A stretch of DNA of 64,000 bases, from contig JAZTWP010000052.1 of NCBI GenBank assembly GCA_045636025.1, forward strand, positions 1 to 64,000. The letters are read 5' to 3'. Shown in pieces: positions 35,327-44,567 of the stretch. A program made the position numbers and the translations under genes. Origin of the DNA: UBA1081 sp045636025 (GTDB lineage Bacteria > Bacillota > Clostridia > Oscillospirales > Acutalibacteraceae). Numbering within the stretch: the first letter of the stretch is position 1; the number at the start of each line of letters is the position of its first letter. The notes beneath the pieces are model-generated. The model saw only the letters and a list, made by a program, of their open reading frames with translations, ran no database searches and had not been told where the DNA came from.

Positions 35327-35349
35327 AGGAGCTGATTTTTCAGCTCCTT
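35326..35349. terminator. Bidirectional terminator
   Basis: AAGGAGCTGA (35326-35335) pairs with TCAGCTCCTT (35340-35349), flanked by an A-rich run on the left and TATTTTT on the right, serving both converging genes. Confidence 0.85.
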
Positions 35350-35365
35350 ATATTTTTGTATTTTT

Positions 35366-36607
35366 TTACTGTTTTGCGCCTTCATCGAACTTTTCAAGAA
35401 CTTTTACGCTTACTGCATAGCAGTCTGCAAGACCTTCGAGATTCATATTGTCGTATGTATCTCTTCTTGTGTGGTAATAATCTTCGAGAGCATGGTTAAG
35501 ACCTGTGATACCTGCAGAACGGAAACCTGCCTGAGAAAATGCAGCATTGTCTGTTGCACCACCGAGAGGGGGAACCATGCCTTTAAGACATTTGATTCCG
35601 AGTTCTTCTGCACATTCTACAAAAAGGTCTGTTACTTCTGTATCTGATTTGACTGTGGCATTGAGGTCACGATAATTTGCCATAAGATATTTGGGGTCAT
35701 GAATTGTATCATAAGAGTAGAAGAAAGTGGGGACATCTCTGAATTCATCTTTGTGCGCTTCACACCATGCTTTTGAACCTCTGAGACCTGCTTCTTCTGA
35801 GCCTGTGATAACTACACCGATTTCAGTGTTTTCAAACTCTATACCTTCATCCTGAAGAGCTTTGAGGATTGCAATACCGATGTAACAACCTGAAAGATTA
35901 TCGTTTGCACCGTCAACAACGCGCTTTTTGTCCCACATTTTATAAAGACCAATCATAAAAGGAACAAAAATAAGACCTGCAAGTGAAGCGATGAAGAGAG
36001 GTTCTTCTGTAGTAAAGGGAACGTATACAAAACCGAATTTCACTAGTTTTATGATTGAAAGAATAAGATAGAAAAGAGCTCCGAGAACGCAGATAATTGC
36101 GTGAAGTTCAAATGCTATACCGCCAAAACGATAGTTTACGGGCCATTCCCAGCAAGCATCAGGATGACCGTTGAAAAGAATTCTTCTCTTTACTTCTCCT
36201 TTACAGCTTTTTATCGCAGTAACGTTTGTACCTGTTTTTTCTGGAAAGAACTTATCAACAACTTTTTTGTACATACCAAACTGCAGAACCATAATTGTAA
36301 ATCCTGCAAGTACGAGTAATACAGCAGCAAGAGGGAATACAAAGAAAAGTGGAATCGCAGCGAGTGCGAAAGTGATTGTGAAATAAATCCAACCAAAGAA
36401 TGAACCGGGATTTTCTTTGAAAGATTCAATCTGAATTCTGTCGCAACCGCAGTCTTTCTTCAATGATTCAGCCATATATTCACATGCTTGTCTCTCACCC
36501 TTTGAACCCGGGTCTCTTTTTTCAAAATTTTTGATGATGTATGTAATTTCATCAACCATAAACTTTGCAGCTTCATCTTTTTTGTCAATTATATTTTTAA
36601 GATTCAC
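35366..36607 (-). CDS. Membrane-anchored M28-family metallopeptidase
   Basis: 413 residues. The M28 zinc ligands are visible: His148 and Asp150 (FNGHPDAC), Asp236 (GANDNLSG), Glu271-Glu272 (GSEEAGLRG), and a late His in DYYHTRRDTYDN. Hydrophobic segments at about 70-112, 168-188 and 203-223 interrupt the fold and should place it in the membrane, which is unusual for M28 enzymes. Translation starts at GTG 36607 with GAGGAGG about eight bases upstream. The substrate is unknown; an aminopeptidase role is likely. Confidence 0.85.
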   Translation of the reverse strand: MNLKNIIDKKDEAAKFMVDEITYIIKNFEKRDPGSKGERQACEYMAESLKKDCGCDRIQIESFKENPGSFFGWIYFTITFALAAIPLFFVFPLAAVLLVLAGFTIMVLQFGMYKKVVDKFFPEKTGTNVTAIKSCKGEVKRRILFNGHPDACWEWPVNYRFGGIAFELHAIICVLGALFYLILSIIKLVKFGFVYVPFTTEEPLFIASLAGLIFVPFMIGLYKMWDKKRVVDGANDNLSGCYIGIAILKALQDEGIEFENTEIGVVITGSEEAGLRGSKAWCEAHKDEFRDVPTFFYSYDTIHDPKYLMANYRDLNATVKSDTEVTDLFVECAEELGIKCLKGMVPPLGGATDNAAFSQAGFRSAGITGLNHALEDYYHTRRDTYDNMNLEGLADCYAVSVKVLEKFDEGAKQ

Positions 36608-36836
36608 AAAAAAGCCTCCTCATAAAATTTTAATTTTATTTTAACATATTGTTAATAAAAAATTATCAATTTTTTTTCAATTTACAATGAATTTTATATG
36701 AATATATGAGGATATTGCCAAGAAAAATTCCACAAAATAATTTGTGTTGTAGATCAGTTGCAAATATATTAATATTATAAAAAGTAGAATCATAAATTTC
36801 TTTTAACTTATTATTATATTAATTTATTTATTGTTA
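36608..36836. other. AT-rich intergenic region
   Basis: Very AT-rich spacer between divergent genes. Besides the ribosome-binding site of the M28 gene, no coding region, RNA or clear minus-strand promoter can be recognised. Confidence 0.5.
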
Positions 36837-36865
36837 TTGCATAATCTGTTATTTTATGATATTAT
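36837..36865 (+). promoter_or_regulatory. Promoter of the YfhO-LysM gene
   Basis: TTGCAT (36837-36842) and TATTAT (36860-36865), spacer 17 bp, extended TGA before the -10 box. Transcription near 36872 excludes GTG 36869 as start codon. Confidence 0.65.
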
Positions 36866-36904
36866 AAAGTGAATTTATTTGTTTTAATGAAAGGGTCGAT
36901 ATTT

Positions 36905-39900
36905 TTGAATTCAAATCAGTTGCAAAAGAAGCAGAGTATTTTCAAGCGCAACTCATATTGTTTTATGTCCGCGTGTGTTGCTGCGGTAATTATGCTCTTT
37001 GCTTATGTAGTATGGGAGTTTTTTCCCTTCGGTTCAAATATTATTCTTCGAATGGATCTTTATCATCAGTACGCACCTCTTTTTGCAGAGCTATATGAGC
37101 GTATATTCGGTGGAGATACACTTCTTTATTCGTTTACATCAGGACTCGGTAGCGGATTCCTCGGAAACTATTTCAATTATCTTTCCAGCCCGACACTTCT
37201 CTTTGTCCTGATATTCGGTCACAAGAATATTCCTGAAGCAATTGCAGCTATGGTTCTTGTAAAAGCTGCTGCTTCAGCATACACTTTCACCTATTTTGCA
37301 GGTAAAGTCACTAAGAAGTCTTCAATTGCTACAGCAGCATTTGGTCTTCTTTATGCATTTTGTGGATATTTTGTTGCGTATTACTGGAATATAATGTGGC
37401 TTGATGCTGTTGTTATGTTCCCCATAGTAATGCTTGGCATCTGGTATATCATTAATGAGAGAAAATGCCTTCCTTATGTGCTTTCTCTTGCATTTATAAT
37501 GATGACAAACTACTATATGGCATATATGGTCTGTATGCTTTCTGTTATTTTCTTCATCTATTTCTACTTCTCACAGTACGGTATTTCAGATAAGCTTAAT
37601 AAAGATGTTATCATTAAGGATAAATACAAGAAGACTTTTGGTGTTAAGATATTTAACTCAAGATTTCTTTCTAGCGGCTTTACTTTTGCAGGCGCATCTG
37701 TTCTTGCTGCTATGATTGCTGCATTTTCTCTTCTTCCTGTATTCTTTATTCTTCAGAGTTCTTCTGCAACAAATTCAAATTTCCCGACCACATTCACATC
37801 ATATTTTTCAATTTTTGATTTCTTTGCAAACCACCTTGCAGGTGTTGAACCTACTATAAGAAGCAGCGGTAATACTGTTTATCCTAATGTTTACTGCGGT
37901 ATTATCACTCTTGTTTTGCTGCCTCTTTATATGTTCTCAAAGAAATTCTCAATAAAGGAGAAAATTGCTTCAACAGTTGTTGCTGCATTGTTCTTCTTCA
38001 GCTTCAATACAAATGTGCTGAACTATATATGGCATGGTTTCCATTTCCCCAACGATCTTCCTTACAGATTCTCATTCGCATATTCATTCTTCCTTCTCTT
38101 CATTGCATATAAGGTGTTTGTTAATATTGAGAAGATATCTTCAAGAGACATTCTTATGTCAGCTTCAGGTGTTGCACTTTTCTGTGTATTTGTTGAAGAA
38201 ATCGGTTCTGCAAATGTAGATCAGACTGTTATATGGACAAGCATAATCTTTGCAATTGTTTATGCTGTAGTTCTTGCATTTATAAAGAATCCAAAATACG
38301 CAAAAGTATCAGTTTCTGTACTTCTTCTCACTGCTGTCTGTGCTGAACTGCTTATTGCAGATACACCCAATTACAAAGTAACACAGACTAAGGATTCATA
38401 CACAAGCTCATATGATGACACAATGTCTGCAATTGACATTGTTAAAGAAGCTGAAGGTGAAGACGGTTTCTATCGTATGGAACTTGCTGATCTGCTTACA
38501 CGAATGGATAATTGCTGGTTCTACTATCCCGGTGTTTCAACATTCACATCTATGGCGTACGAAGATGTTGCCCATCTTCAGTATTACCTCGGACTTTTCG
38601 GCAACGAAATTAACAGTTACACATATAATTGCCAGACAGGTCTCTACAATTCAATGATGTCTATCAAGTATGTCATTAATAATGATGCTTATGTTCCTAC
38701 TGATAACTATAAGCCTCAGATGGATGATAACTTCCTTTACACAAAGGTTGATTCATACAATGACAATGTAATTTACAAAAATAATTATTGGTTACCTGTT
38801 GCATTCTCTGTTAATGAGAAAACAGATCTCGGATGGTTATATAACAACGGTGGTTCAGGCAACAATAATCCTTTTGCTTCTCAGAATGATTTCTATTACA
38901 ATGCGACAGGAATTTCAGGAATTCTTGAACCTATGACAGGTGTTGTTTCAGATAGAAGAAATATTGAAGAAGTCGGTGATTACAGTGTAAATCAGGGTAA
39001 CTTCAATATTTATAAGCAGAATACAAGTGACAAAGGTAATGAAATAACATTCAGATATGAAGTGAATGAATCTAAGAATGTATATCTGTATTTCTCTTGT
39101 CGTGATGTTTCATCAGTTCTTGTTTCTGCCGGTGAATTTACTTATAATCAGTCACTTGATAATAAATCCTACGTTCTTGATCTTGGCAATGTTGATGCAG
39201 GTGAAGAGGTATATGTTTCATACAGCCTCAAAGATGATTCTGTAAGCGGCACTGTTAGCCAGTATGTATATTCTCTTAATAAAGATAAGTTTATCCAGGC
39301 TTACAATACAATCAATGAAAACGGTGTTCTTGAAGTTTCTGAAAACAATGAACGCTATATCAAGGGAACTATTAATCTTGCAAAGGGCAAAATGCTTTAC
39401 ACATCAATTCCTTATGATAAGGGCTGGAGTGTTTATGTTGATGGTGAAAAGATCAGCGATGAAAATATTGTAAAAATCGGTAATGCTCTTATGGGCGTAT
39501 ATATGGAATCCGGTGAACATACTGTTGAATTCAAGTACACTCCCAGAGGATTGATACTCGGTATAGGTGTATCTGTTATCGGTATTGCAATTCTCATTGC
39601 GTTTATCATTTTCAAAAAGAAGAAGATTTTCATTTTCTCAGATGTTTTTAAGTCCGATGTTGTTGAGCTCGGCAGATGGAGAGATGTTTCAGCAGAGGCT
39701 GAAAGAGAAAATGCCGAAATTATTGCAGAAGAAGAATTTGCAGAAATTCTTGATGAAGCAATTGAGGATGAAATCATTACACCTGAAGCTGATGATGCAT
39801 GGAATGCAGCTCTTGCGGCAGCAGAAAATTATGCAAAGACAATCTCACTTTTTGATATCAAAGAGGAAGAACCTGCTTCTGAAGAATCAGAAGTTGCTGA

Positions 39901-40597
39901 TGAAGAAATTGCACCTGAAGAAATCGTTGTTCCCGAAGAAGAAATTGATGAGATTTCAGACGATTATGATCTTTCTGAAGAAACTGTTTATGAATCAGAT
40001 TCAGACATATCTATTGATGCAGTTCTTGATGAATTTGAAAAATCAACAAACGATTTTGAAAAAAGTGTAAAAACAAAAATCTCTGCAGACGATAAAAAAT
40101 CTGCAAATAAAAACAAATTTAATATCACAATTTTTGTTATTATAATTGTTGCTGCTGTTTTTGCTGCAGTTGCTATAATGTTATATGCTGCAAGTAATGC
40201 TTCAGAAGAGCCTGAAAATGATAGTGTTCAGGCTGTAGTAACAACAGAAAATACTGATGAATCAACAGAAAGCCTTTCGGATGAACTTACAACTGTTGCA
40301 ACAACTGCACCTTCAACAGAACCAACTTCTGACGAAATAACAGAAACTGTTACAGAAGAAAAGACAACTGAGGAGAAGACAACAGAAGAAAAAACAACAG
40401 CAGAAAAGACTACTGTTGCATACGATGGTGAATATGAATTATACACAGTTAAATCAGGTGATAATTTTTACTCAATTCTTCGTTCTTTGAATCTTCCTGA
40501 TACTCCCGCAAATGTTCAGCTTATTATGGACATTAACGGTATTACTGTAAATGATTTCAGAGTCGGTATGACATTGAAAATCCCTACAGATATCTAA
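36905..40597 (+). CDS. YfhO-like polytopic membrane protein fused to a LysM tail
   Basis: About 1230 residues from TTG 36905, which has GAAAGGG nine bases upstream. The first 860 or so residues are YfhO-like (PF09586-type): around a dozen membrane helices, the LRMDLYHQYAPLF and YSFTSGLGSGFLGNYFNYL motifs near the N-terminus, and a large external domain. YfhO relatives glycosylate cell-wall polymers such as lipoteichoic acid. An extra C-terminal arm follows: a helix, a long acidic Glu/Asp linker (about 935-1065), another helix (about 1080-1100), a Thr/Glu-rich linker with EEKTT repeats (40355-40414), and a LysM domain (YTVKSGDNFYSIL to MTLKIP). The LysM would bind peptidoglycan. This arrangement is not typical of YfhO. 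Confidence 0.85.
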   Translation: MNSNQLQKKQSIFKRNSYCFMSACVAAVIMLFAYVVWEFFPFGSNIILRMDLYHQYAPLFAELYERIFGGDTLLYSFTSGLGSGFLGNYFNYLSSPTLLFVLIFGHKNIPEAIAAMVLVKAAASAYTFTYFAGKVTKKSSIATAAFGLLYAFCGYFVAYYWNIMWLDAVVMFPIVMLGIWYIINERKCLPYVLSLAFIMMTNYYMAYMVCMLSVIFFIYFYFSQYGISDKLNKDVIIKDKYKKTFGVKIFNSRFLSSGFTFAGASVLAAMIAAFSLLPVFFILQSSSATNSNFPTTFTSYFSIFDFFANHLAGVEPTIRSSGNTVYPNVYCGIITLVLLPLYMFSKKFSIKEKIASTVVAALFFFSFNTNVLNYIWHGFHFPNDLPYRFSFAYSFFLLFIAYKVFVNIEKISSRDILMSASGVALFCVFVEEIGSANVDQTVIWTSIIFAIVYAVVLAFIKNPKYAKVSVSVLLLTAVCAELLIADTPNYKVTQTKDSYTSSYDDTMSAIDIVKEAEGEDGFYRMELADLLTRMDNCWFYYPGVSTFTSMAYEDVAHLQYYLGLFGNEINSYTYNCQTGLYNSMMSIKYVINNDAYVPTDNYKPQMDDNFLYTKVDSYNDNVIYKNNYWLPVAFSVNEKTDLGWLYNNGGSGNNNPFASQNDFYYNATGISGILEPMTGVVSDRRNIEEVGDYSVNQGNFNIYKQNTSDKGNEITFRYEVNESKNVYLYFSCRDVSSVLVSAGEFTYNQSLDNKSYVLDLGNVDAGEEVYVSYSLKDDSVSGTVSQYVYSLNKDKFIQAYNTINENGVLEVSENNERYIKGTINLAKGKMLYTSIPYDKGWSVYVDGEKISDENIVKIGNALMGVYMESGEHTVEFKYTPRGLILGIGVSVIGIAILIAFIIFKKKKIFIFSDVFKSDVVELGRWRDVSAEAERENAEIIAEEEFAEILDEAIEDEIITPEADDAWNAALAAAENYAKTISLFDIKEEEPASEESEVADEEIAPEEIVVPEEEIDEISDDYDLSEETVYESDSDISIDAVLDEFEKSTNDFEKSVKTKISADDKKSANKNKFNITIFVIIIVAAVFAAVAIMLYAASNASEEPENDSVQAVVTTENTDESTESLSDELTTVATTAPSTEPTSDEITETVTEEKTTEEKTTEEKTTAEKTTVAYDGEYELYTVKSGDNFYSILRSLNLPDTPANVQLIMDINGITVNDFRVGMTLKIPTDI

Positions 40598-40603
40598 AAA
40601 ATC

Positions 40604-40634
40604 TGAGCGGTAGAATCAATGCCGCTCATTTTTA
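40604..40634 (+). terminator. Terminator of the YfhO-LysM gene
   Basis: TGAGCGG (40604-40610) pairs with CCGCTCA (40622-40628), followed by T5. Confidence 0.8.
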
Positions 40635-40646
40635 CAGGTGATATTT

Positions 40647-41294
40647 ATGCCTATATGTTATATTATCAGCGCAGGTGACTGCGATTGTGTAAAAATAAAA
40701 AAAACTGAAGCAGATATTGTAATTGCTGCAGATTCAGGTCTTAGTTATTGTCAGCGTGATAATATTGTTCCTGATATAATAATCGGAGATTTTGATTCGC
40801 TTGGATTTATTCCGGAAACAGATAGTAAAATTATTCTTCCGGTTGAAAAGGATGATACTGATACGTCTTATGCAGTGAAATTTGCTATGGAAAAAGGTTT
40901 CAGTGAATTTGTGATTTTTGGTGCAACCGGTGGTAAGCGTCCTGACCATACATTTGCAAACATTGCGTTGCTAAGCTATATTTCAAAAAATGGCGGTAAA
41001 GGATTTATTTCTGACGGTGATTATATCATAACTTCAATTACTGATTCTGGAATAAGATTTCCTGCCGGTATGAAAGGTGATATATCTGTGTTCTCTTTTG
41101 ATGAAAAATCAACAGGTGTAACAGAAAAAGGACTTAAATATACTCTCGACAATGCTGTTGTTGAAAACTGTAATCCTATCGGTGTCAGTAATTCATTCAT
41201 AGGACAGGAGAGTTATGTTGAAGTTGCAAACGGAACGCTGATAATATATTTTTCAGGAAATTTTTCTGATTTGTCTATTGACAAATTGATATGA
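40647..41294 (+). CDS. thiN: Thiamine pyrophosphokinase
   Basis: 215 residues. It converts thiamine to TPP. Motifs are AADSGL, PDIIIGDFDSLG, KDDTDTSYAVK and GATGGKRPDH, the standard catalytic set. ATG 40647 is preceded by AGGTGAT; an in-frame GTG at 40638 coincides with that site. It lies just upstream of the TPP riboswitch and the thiamine transport operon, which supports salvage of thiamine or its precursors. Confidence 0.93.
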   Translation: MPICYIISAGDCDCVKIKKTEADIVIAADSGLSYCQRDNIVPDIIIGDFDSLGFIPETDSKIILPVEKDDTDTSYAVKFAMEKGFSEFVIFGATGGKRPDHTFANIALLSYISKNGGKGFISDGDYIITSITDSGIRFPAGMKGDISVFSFDEKSTGVTEKGLKYTLDNAVVENCNPIGVSNSFIGQESYVEVANGTLIIYFSGNFSDLSIDKLI

Positions 41295-41305
41295 AATGCT
41301 ATAAT
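41278..41305 (+). promoter_or_regulatory. Promoter of the TPP-riboswitch operon
   Basis: TTGACA (41278-41283) and TATAAT (41300-41305), spacer 16 bp, extended TGC; it overlaps the end of thiN. Confidence 0.8.
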
Positions 41306-41324
41306 ACATTTGAAAAATGAATAT

Positions 41325-41480
41325 ACACCATATAGGGGTGCTTGAAAAGGCTGAGATGCACAATTCTGTGCAAACCCTTTAACCTGATACGGATAATGCC
41401 GGCGTAGGGAATATACAGACAGATTGATTTTGTTTTCAATTCACGCACTGCATTGGTTGATGTGGTGCGTTTTCTTTTTT
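41325..41480 (+). promoter_or_regulatory. TPP riboswitch with terminator
   Basis: The THI-element aptamer (about 41325-41416) contains the conserved AGGCTGAGATGC, ACCCTTTAACCTGAT and GGATAATGCCGGCGTAGGGAA segments. Downstream, ACGCAC (41443-41448) with flanking bases pairs with GTGCGT (41465-41470) before a TTTTCTTTTTT tract: the expression platform. High TPP should terminate transcription before the thiamine-binding protein gene. Confidence 0.95.
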
Positions 41481-41506
41481 AATAAAATTTACGGAGGTAA
41501 AAAACT

Positions 41507-41806
41507 ATGCAAGCAAGCGTAGCAATCCAGGTTCTTCCCGGAACAACAGATGACAATGAGGTAATCAGAATTGTTGATGAGGTTATAGCCTACATCAAAA
41601 GCACAGGACTCAATTATTATGTAGGTCCCTTTGAAACAACTATTGAAGGTGACAGTTACGATCAGCTTATGGAAATTGTAAAAGAATGTCAGCATGTAGC
41701 AGTCAGAGCAGGTTGTGAATCTGTATCAGCTTACATAAAGGTTTGTTATAAACCCGAAGGCGGTGTTCTTACAATTGACAAAAAAGTTACAAAACATCAC
41801 AAGTAA
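41507..41806 (+). CDS. Thiamine-binding protein (MTH1187/YkoF-like)
   Basis: 99 residues, ferredoxin-like fold of the thiamine-binding MTH1187/YkoF family: MQASVAIQVLPG at the N-terminus and YVGPFETTIEGDSYDQLMEI in the middle. It has no signal peptide, so it is cytosolic. TPP-riboswitch control and the adjoining ABC transporter indicate a role in handling thiamine or its pyrimidine. It has a GGAGG ribosome-binding site. Confidence 0.9.
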   Translation: MQASVAIQVLPGTTDDNEVIRIVDEVIAYIKSTGLNYYVGPFETTIEGDSYDQLMEIVKECQHVAVRAGCESVSAYIKVCYKPEGGVLTIDKKVTKHHK

Positions 41807-42551
41807 AGTTTCACCTGTTATTACTCTCATATTAATAACAGGTATATGGGCTGTAATTTGCGGTTTTGAACTGGTTCCGGCTTATATGTTACCTTCGCCT
41901 GTTGCTGTTATTGATGCGTTTATAACGGATTTCACGATGTTGATGCAGCATTCAGCCACTACATTGGCAGAGGCAGGAGCAGGACTCGGTATCGGAATTA
42001 TTTCAGCGTTCATCACAGCTTCGCTGATGGACAGATTCAGACCTATATATAATGCAATTTATCCGTTGTTGATAATTACACAAACTATTCCTACCGTTGC
42101 TATTGCTCCTATCCTTATTATGTGGATGGGCTTTGATATGGCACCTAAAATTGCGCTTATTGTAATTACAACATTCTTTCCGATTACGGTCGGACTGCTT
42201 GACGGCTTTGCAAGTGTTGACCCTGATGCTGTTTCACTTCTCAGAAGTATGGGGGCGGGAAATTTCAGAATATTCTTTTCCGTTAAAATTCCGTCAGCAC
42301 TAAGTTACTTTTTTGCAGGACTGAAAATATCTGCATCGTATGCTGTTGTAGGCGGTGTTATTGCTGAATGGCTCGGTGGCTTTGAAGGACTTGGTGTATA
42401 TATGACGAGGGTCAGAAAAGCATATCAGTTTGATAAAATGTTTGCCGTTATACTTTTAATTATTATTATCAGTCTGCTCCTTATGCTTGCGGTGTCTCTT
42501 ATAAGAAAGGCTGTAATGCCATGGGAGCGTAAAGGAGTTTTGAAAAAATGA
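41775..42551 (+). CDS. thiX: ABC transporter permease for thiamine/pyrimidine precursor (ThiX-like)
   Basis: About 258 residues with six hydrophobic segments, BPD-transport permease fold like SsuC/ThiX; the EAA-type loop is around LLRSMGAGNFRIFFSVKIPSA. The start is uncertain: TTG 41775 is preferred because GGCGGTG lies about ten bases upstream, while GTG 41763 is also in frame. Either way it overlaps the previous gene, suggesting translational coupling. It should partner the ThiY-like and ThiZ-like proteins. Confidence 0.85.
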   Translation: MTKKLQNITSKVSPVITLILITGIWAVICGFELVPAYMLPSPVAVIDAFITDFTMLMQHSATTLAEAGAGLGIGIISAFITASLMDRFRPIYNAIYPLLIITQTIPTVAIAPILIMWMGFDMAPKIALIVITTFFPITVGLLDGFASVDPDAVSLLRSMGAGNFRIFFSVKIPSALSYFFAGLKISASYAVVGGVIAEWLGGFEGLGVYMTRVRKAYQFDKMFAVILLIIIISLLLMLAVSLIRKAVMPWERKGVLKK

Positions 42552-43576
42552 AAAAAATCACAGCTTTATTACTTTCTGTTATGCTTGTGTTTGCATTTTC
42601 TGCTTGTACAGGAACAAATAATAATGAAGAAGCATCAACAGACGGAAACAATAATGAACTTAAAGAAATCACATTCGCTCTTGATTGGACTCCCAATACC
42701 AATCATACAGGTCTTTATGTCGCTCAGGAAAAAGGTTATTTTGCTGATGCAGGATTTGATGTCAATATTGTTTTTGTTGAAGACAGCAGTTCTGCAACAC
42801 AGTGTGCAACAGGACAGGCACAGTTTGCAATTGAAGCGCAGGATACCCTTGCAGCAGCATTTGTCAGCGATACTCCTCTCGGTGTAACAGCAGTTGCGGC
42901 TATTCTTCAGCATAATACATCAGGTATCATTTCAAGAAAAGGAGAGGGGCTTGATTCTCCGAAAGGTCTTGCAGGCAAAACTTATTCCACATGGAATTCT
43001 CCTGTTGAGGTTGCAATGCTTGAATCTGTAGTTAATACCGATGGCGGTAATTTTAACGATGTTACACTCATTCCTAATACTATTACTGATGAGCCGGGTG
43101 CTCTTTCCGCTCACCAGACTGATGCTATCTGGGTATTCTACGGATGGGGCGGTATTAATGCCGAAGTTCAGAATTTTGAACATGACTTCTTCTATTTCAA
43201 AGATATTGATCCCGTTTTCGATTATTACACACCTGTAATCATCGGTAATAATGATTATCTTGAAAACAATTCTGATGATGCAAAAGCATTTCTTACTGCT
43301 GTCAGAAAAGGTTATGAATTTGCCGCAGGTAATCCCGATGAGGCCGCTCAGATTCTTATAGATGCCGATAATACAGGCTCTCTTAAGGGGTCGGAAGAAC
43401 TTGTAAAAAAGAGTCAGGCATGGATTTCAGAACAGTATATTGCGGATGCTGAAAGATGGGGCGAAATTGATCCTGACAGATGGAACGGTTTTTATGACTG
43501 GCTCAATGAAAATAATCTTGTAGCAAAGGAACTTCCGCATGGAACAGGTTTTTCAAATGAATACCTCAGCAGATAG
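42548..43576 (+). CDS. thiY: Substrate-binding lipoprotein for thiamine pyrimidine precursor (ThiY-like)
   Basis: 342 residues. A signal peptide ends in lipobox FSAC. The mature part has the NMT1/THI5-like fold beginning TFALDWTPNTNHTGLYVA, typical of ThiY, which binds N-formyl-4-amino-5-aminomethyl-2-methylpyrimidine. The tail WNGFYDWLNENNLV is also typical. The start overlaps the permease end by four bases (ATGA). The ligand is inferred from family and TPP control. Confidence 0.88.
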   Translation: MKKITALLLSVMLVFAFSACTGTNNNEEASTDGNNNELKEITFALDWTPNTNHTGLYVAQEKGYFADAGFDVNIVFVEDSSSATQCATGQAQFAIEAQDTLAAAFVSDTPLGVTAVAAILQHNTSGIISRKGEGLDSPKGLAGKTYSTWNSPVEVAMLESVVNTDGGNFNDVTLIPNTITDEPGALSAHQTDAIWVFYGWGGINAEVQNFEHDFFYFKDIDPVFDYYTPVIIGNNDYLENNSDDAKAFLTAVRKGYEFAAGNPDEAAQILIDADNTGSLKGSEELVKKSQAWISEQYIADAERWGEIDPDRWNGFYDWLNENNLVAKELPHGTGFSNEYLSR

Positions 43577-44312
43577 CTGTGTTTTATTATCAGAAAATAT
43601 CAGTAAATCTTTTGACGGAAATAAAATTATAAATAATATCAATATTTGCGTTAAAAAGAATGAGATTGTTTCACTGCTCGGACAGAGTGGTGTCGGAAAA
43701 TCAACACTTTTTAATGTGCTGTCGGGACTTTATATGCCCGACAGCGGAAAAGTGACACTCAACGGTGAAAATATAACAGGTCGTCCGGGAAAAGTCAGTT
43801 ATATGCTTCAGAAGGATCTTCTGCTGCCTTATAAGACTGTTCTTGATAACACTGCATTACCGCTTATTGTAAAAGGTGAAAAGAAAAAAGTTGCCAGAGA
43901 AAAGGCTGCTGAACTGTTTGGCAAGTTCGGACTTGACGGATGCGAAAAAAAATACCCCTCACAACTTTCGGGCGGTATGAGACAGCGTGCGGCACTTCTG
44001 AGAACATATCTGTCATCACAGGGAATAGCTCTTCTTGATGAACCATTTTCCGCACTTGACACCCTGACTAAATCCGCAATGCATAAATGGTATCTTGAAA
44101 TAATGTCTGAAATTGATCTTGCAACGGTTTTTATCACACATGATATAGACGAAGCAATACTTCTTTCGGACAGAATATATATTATGACCGGCAAACCGGG
44201 TGAGATTACTTCGGAAATAATTATCAGCGAGAAGAAGCCAAGAAAAGAAAGCTTTAATCTGACAGAAGAATTCCTTGAATATAAGCGTCTTATTGTGGAA
44301 AAACTATTATAA
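43539..44312 (+). CDS. thiZ: ABC transporter ATP-binding protein (ThiZ-like)
   Basis: 257 residues. Walker A GQSGVGKST, signature LSGGMRQRAALLR and Walker B IALLDEPFSALD are intact, with the switch His in FITHDIDEA. ATG 43539 has AAAGGA eight bases upstream and overlaps thiY by 38 bases; ATG 43557 is an alternative. It powers the ThiX/ThiY importer. It is the last gene of the riboswitch operon; no clear terminator is seen after it. Confidence 0.9.
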   Translation: MEQVFQMNTSADSCVLLSENISKSFDGNKIINNINICVKKNEIVSLLGQSGVGKSTLFNVLSGLYMPDSGKVTLNGENITGRPGKVSYMLQKDLLLPYKTVLDNTALPLIVKGEKKKVAREKAAELFGKFGLDGCEKKYPSQLSGGMRQRAALLRTYLSSQGIALLDEPFSALDTLTKSAMHKWYLEIMSEIDLATVFITHDIDEAILLSDRIYIMTGKPGEITSEIIISEKKPRKESFNLTEEFLEYKRLIVEKLL

Positions 44313-44353
44313 ATAAAATAATAAAAAAATATTAAAAAAATTAAAAAAAATGC

Positions 44354-44382
44354 TTGACAAATGAAAGTTATTAGTATATAAT
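44354..44382 (+). promoter_or_regulatory. tRNA-Gln promoter
   Basis: Consensus TTGACA (44354-44359) and TATAAT (44377-44382), spacer 17 bp. Confidence 0.88.
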
Positions 44383-44394
44383 AACTTTCGTCTT

Positions 44395-44468
44395 AGAGGT
44401 ATAGTGTAACGGTAACACTCCGGACTCTGACTCCGTCATTTAAGGTTCGAATCCTTATACCTCTGCCA
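44395..44468 (+). tRNA. tRNA-Gln (anticodon CTG)
   Basis: A 74-nt cloverleaf. Acceptor AGAGGTA pairs with TACCTCT, then G and an encoded CCA. The anticodon loop CTCTGAC places CTG at 44427-44429. The anticodon stem has one C-T mismatch at its base (CCGGA/TCCGT). The T arm contains GGTTCGAATCC. Confidence 0.95.
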
Positions 44469-44469
44469 G

Positions 44470-44506
44470 AAAGAGCACTTCAGCAGAAGTGCTCTTTATT
44501 TTTTTT
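44470..44506 (+). terminator. tRNA-Gln terminator
   Basis: AAAGAGCACTTC (44470-44481) pairs with GAAGTGCTCTTT (44486-44497), followed by ATTTTTTTT. Confidence 0.92.
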
Positions 44507-44507
44507 A

Positions 44508-44536
44508 TTGCAAAGTTTGTATATTATATGTATAAT
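44508..44536 (+). promoter_or_regulatory. Promoter of the EamA/MBL operon
   Basis: TTGCAA (44508-44513) and TATAAT (44531-44536), spacer 17 bp, directly after the tRNA terminator. Confidence 0.75.
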
Positions 44537-44567
44537 ATTATACAGTTTAATCAGAAAGGGTGTCCGT

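Noticed and set aside
40355..40414. Short tandem repeat of 15 bases considered as a microsatellite or CRISPR-like array
   Set aside because: It encodes the EEKTT linker repeat of the YfhO-LysM protein, in frame, with no spacers.
44508..44567. Earlier start of the EamA transporter at 44508
   Set aside because: The codons coincide with the -35/-10 promoter and there is a good ribosome-binding site for ATG 44568.
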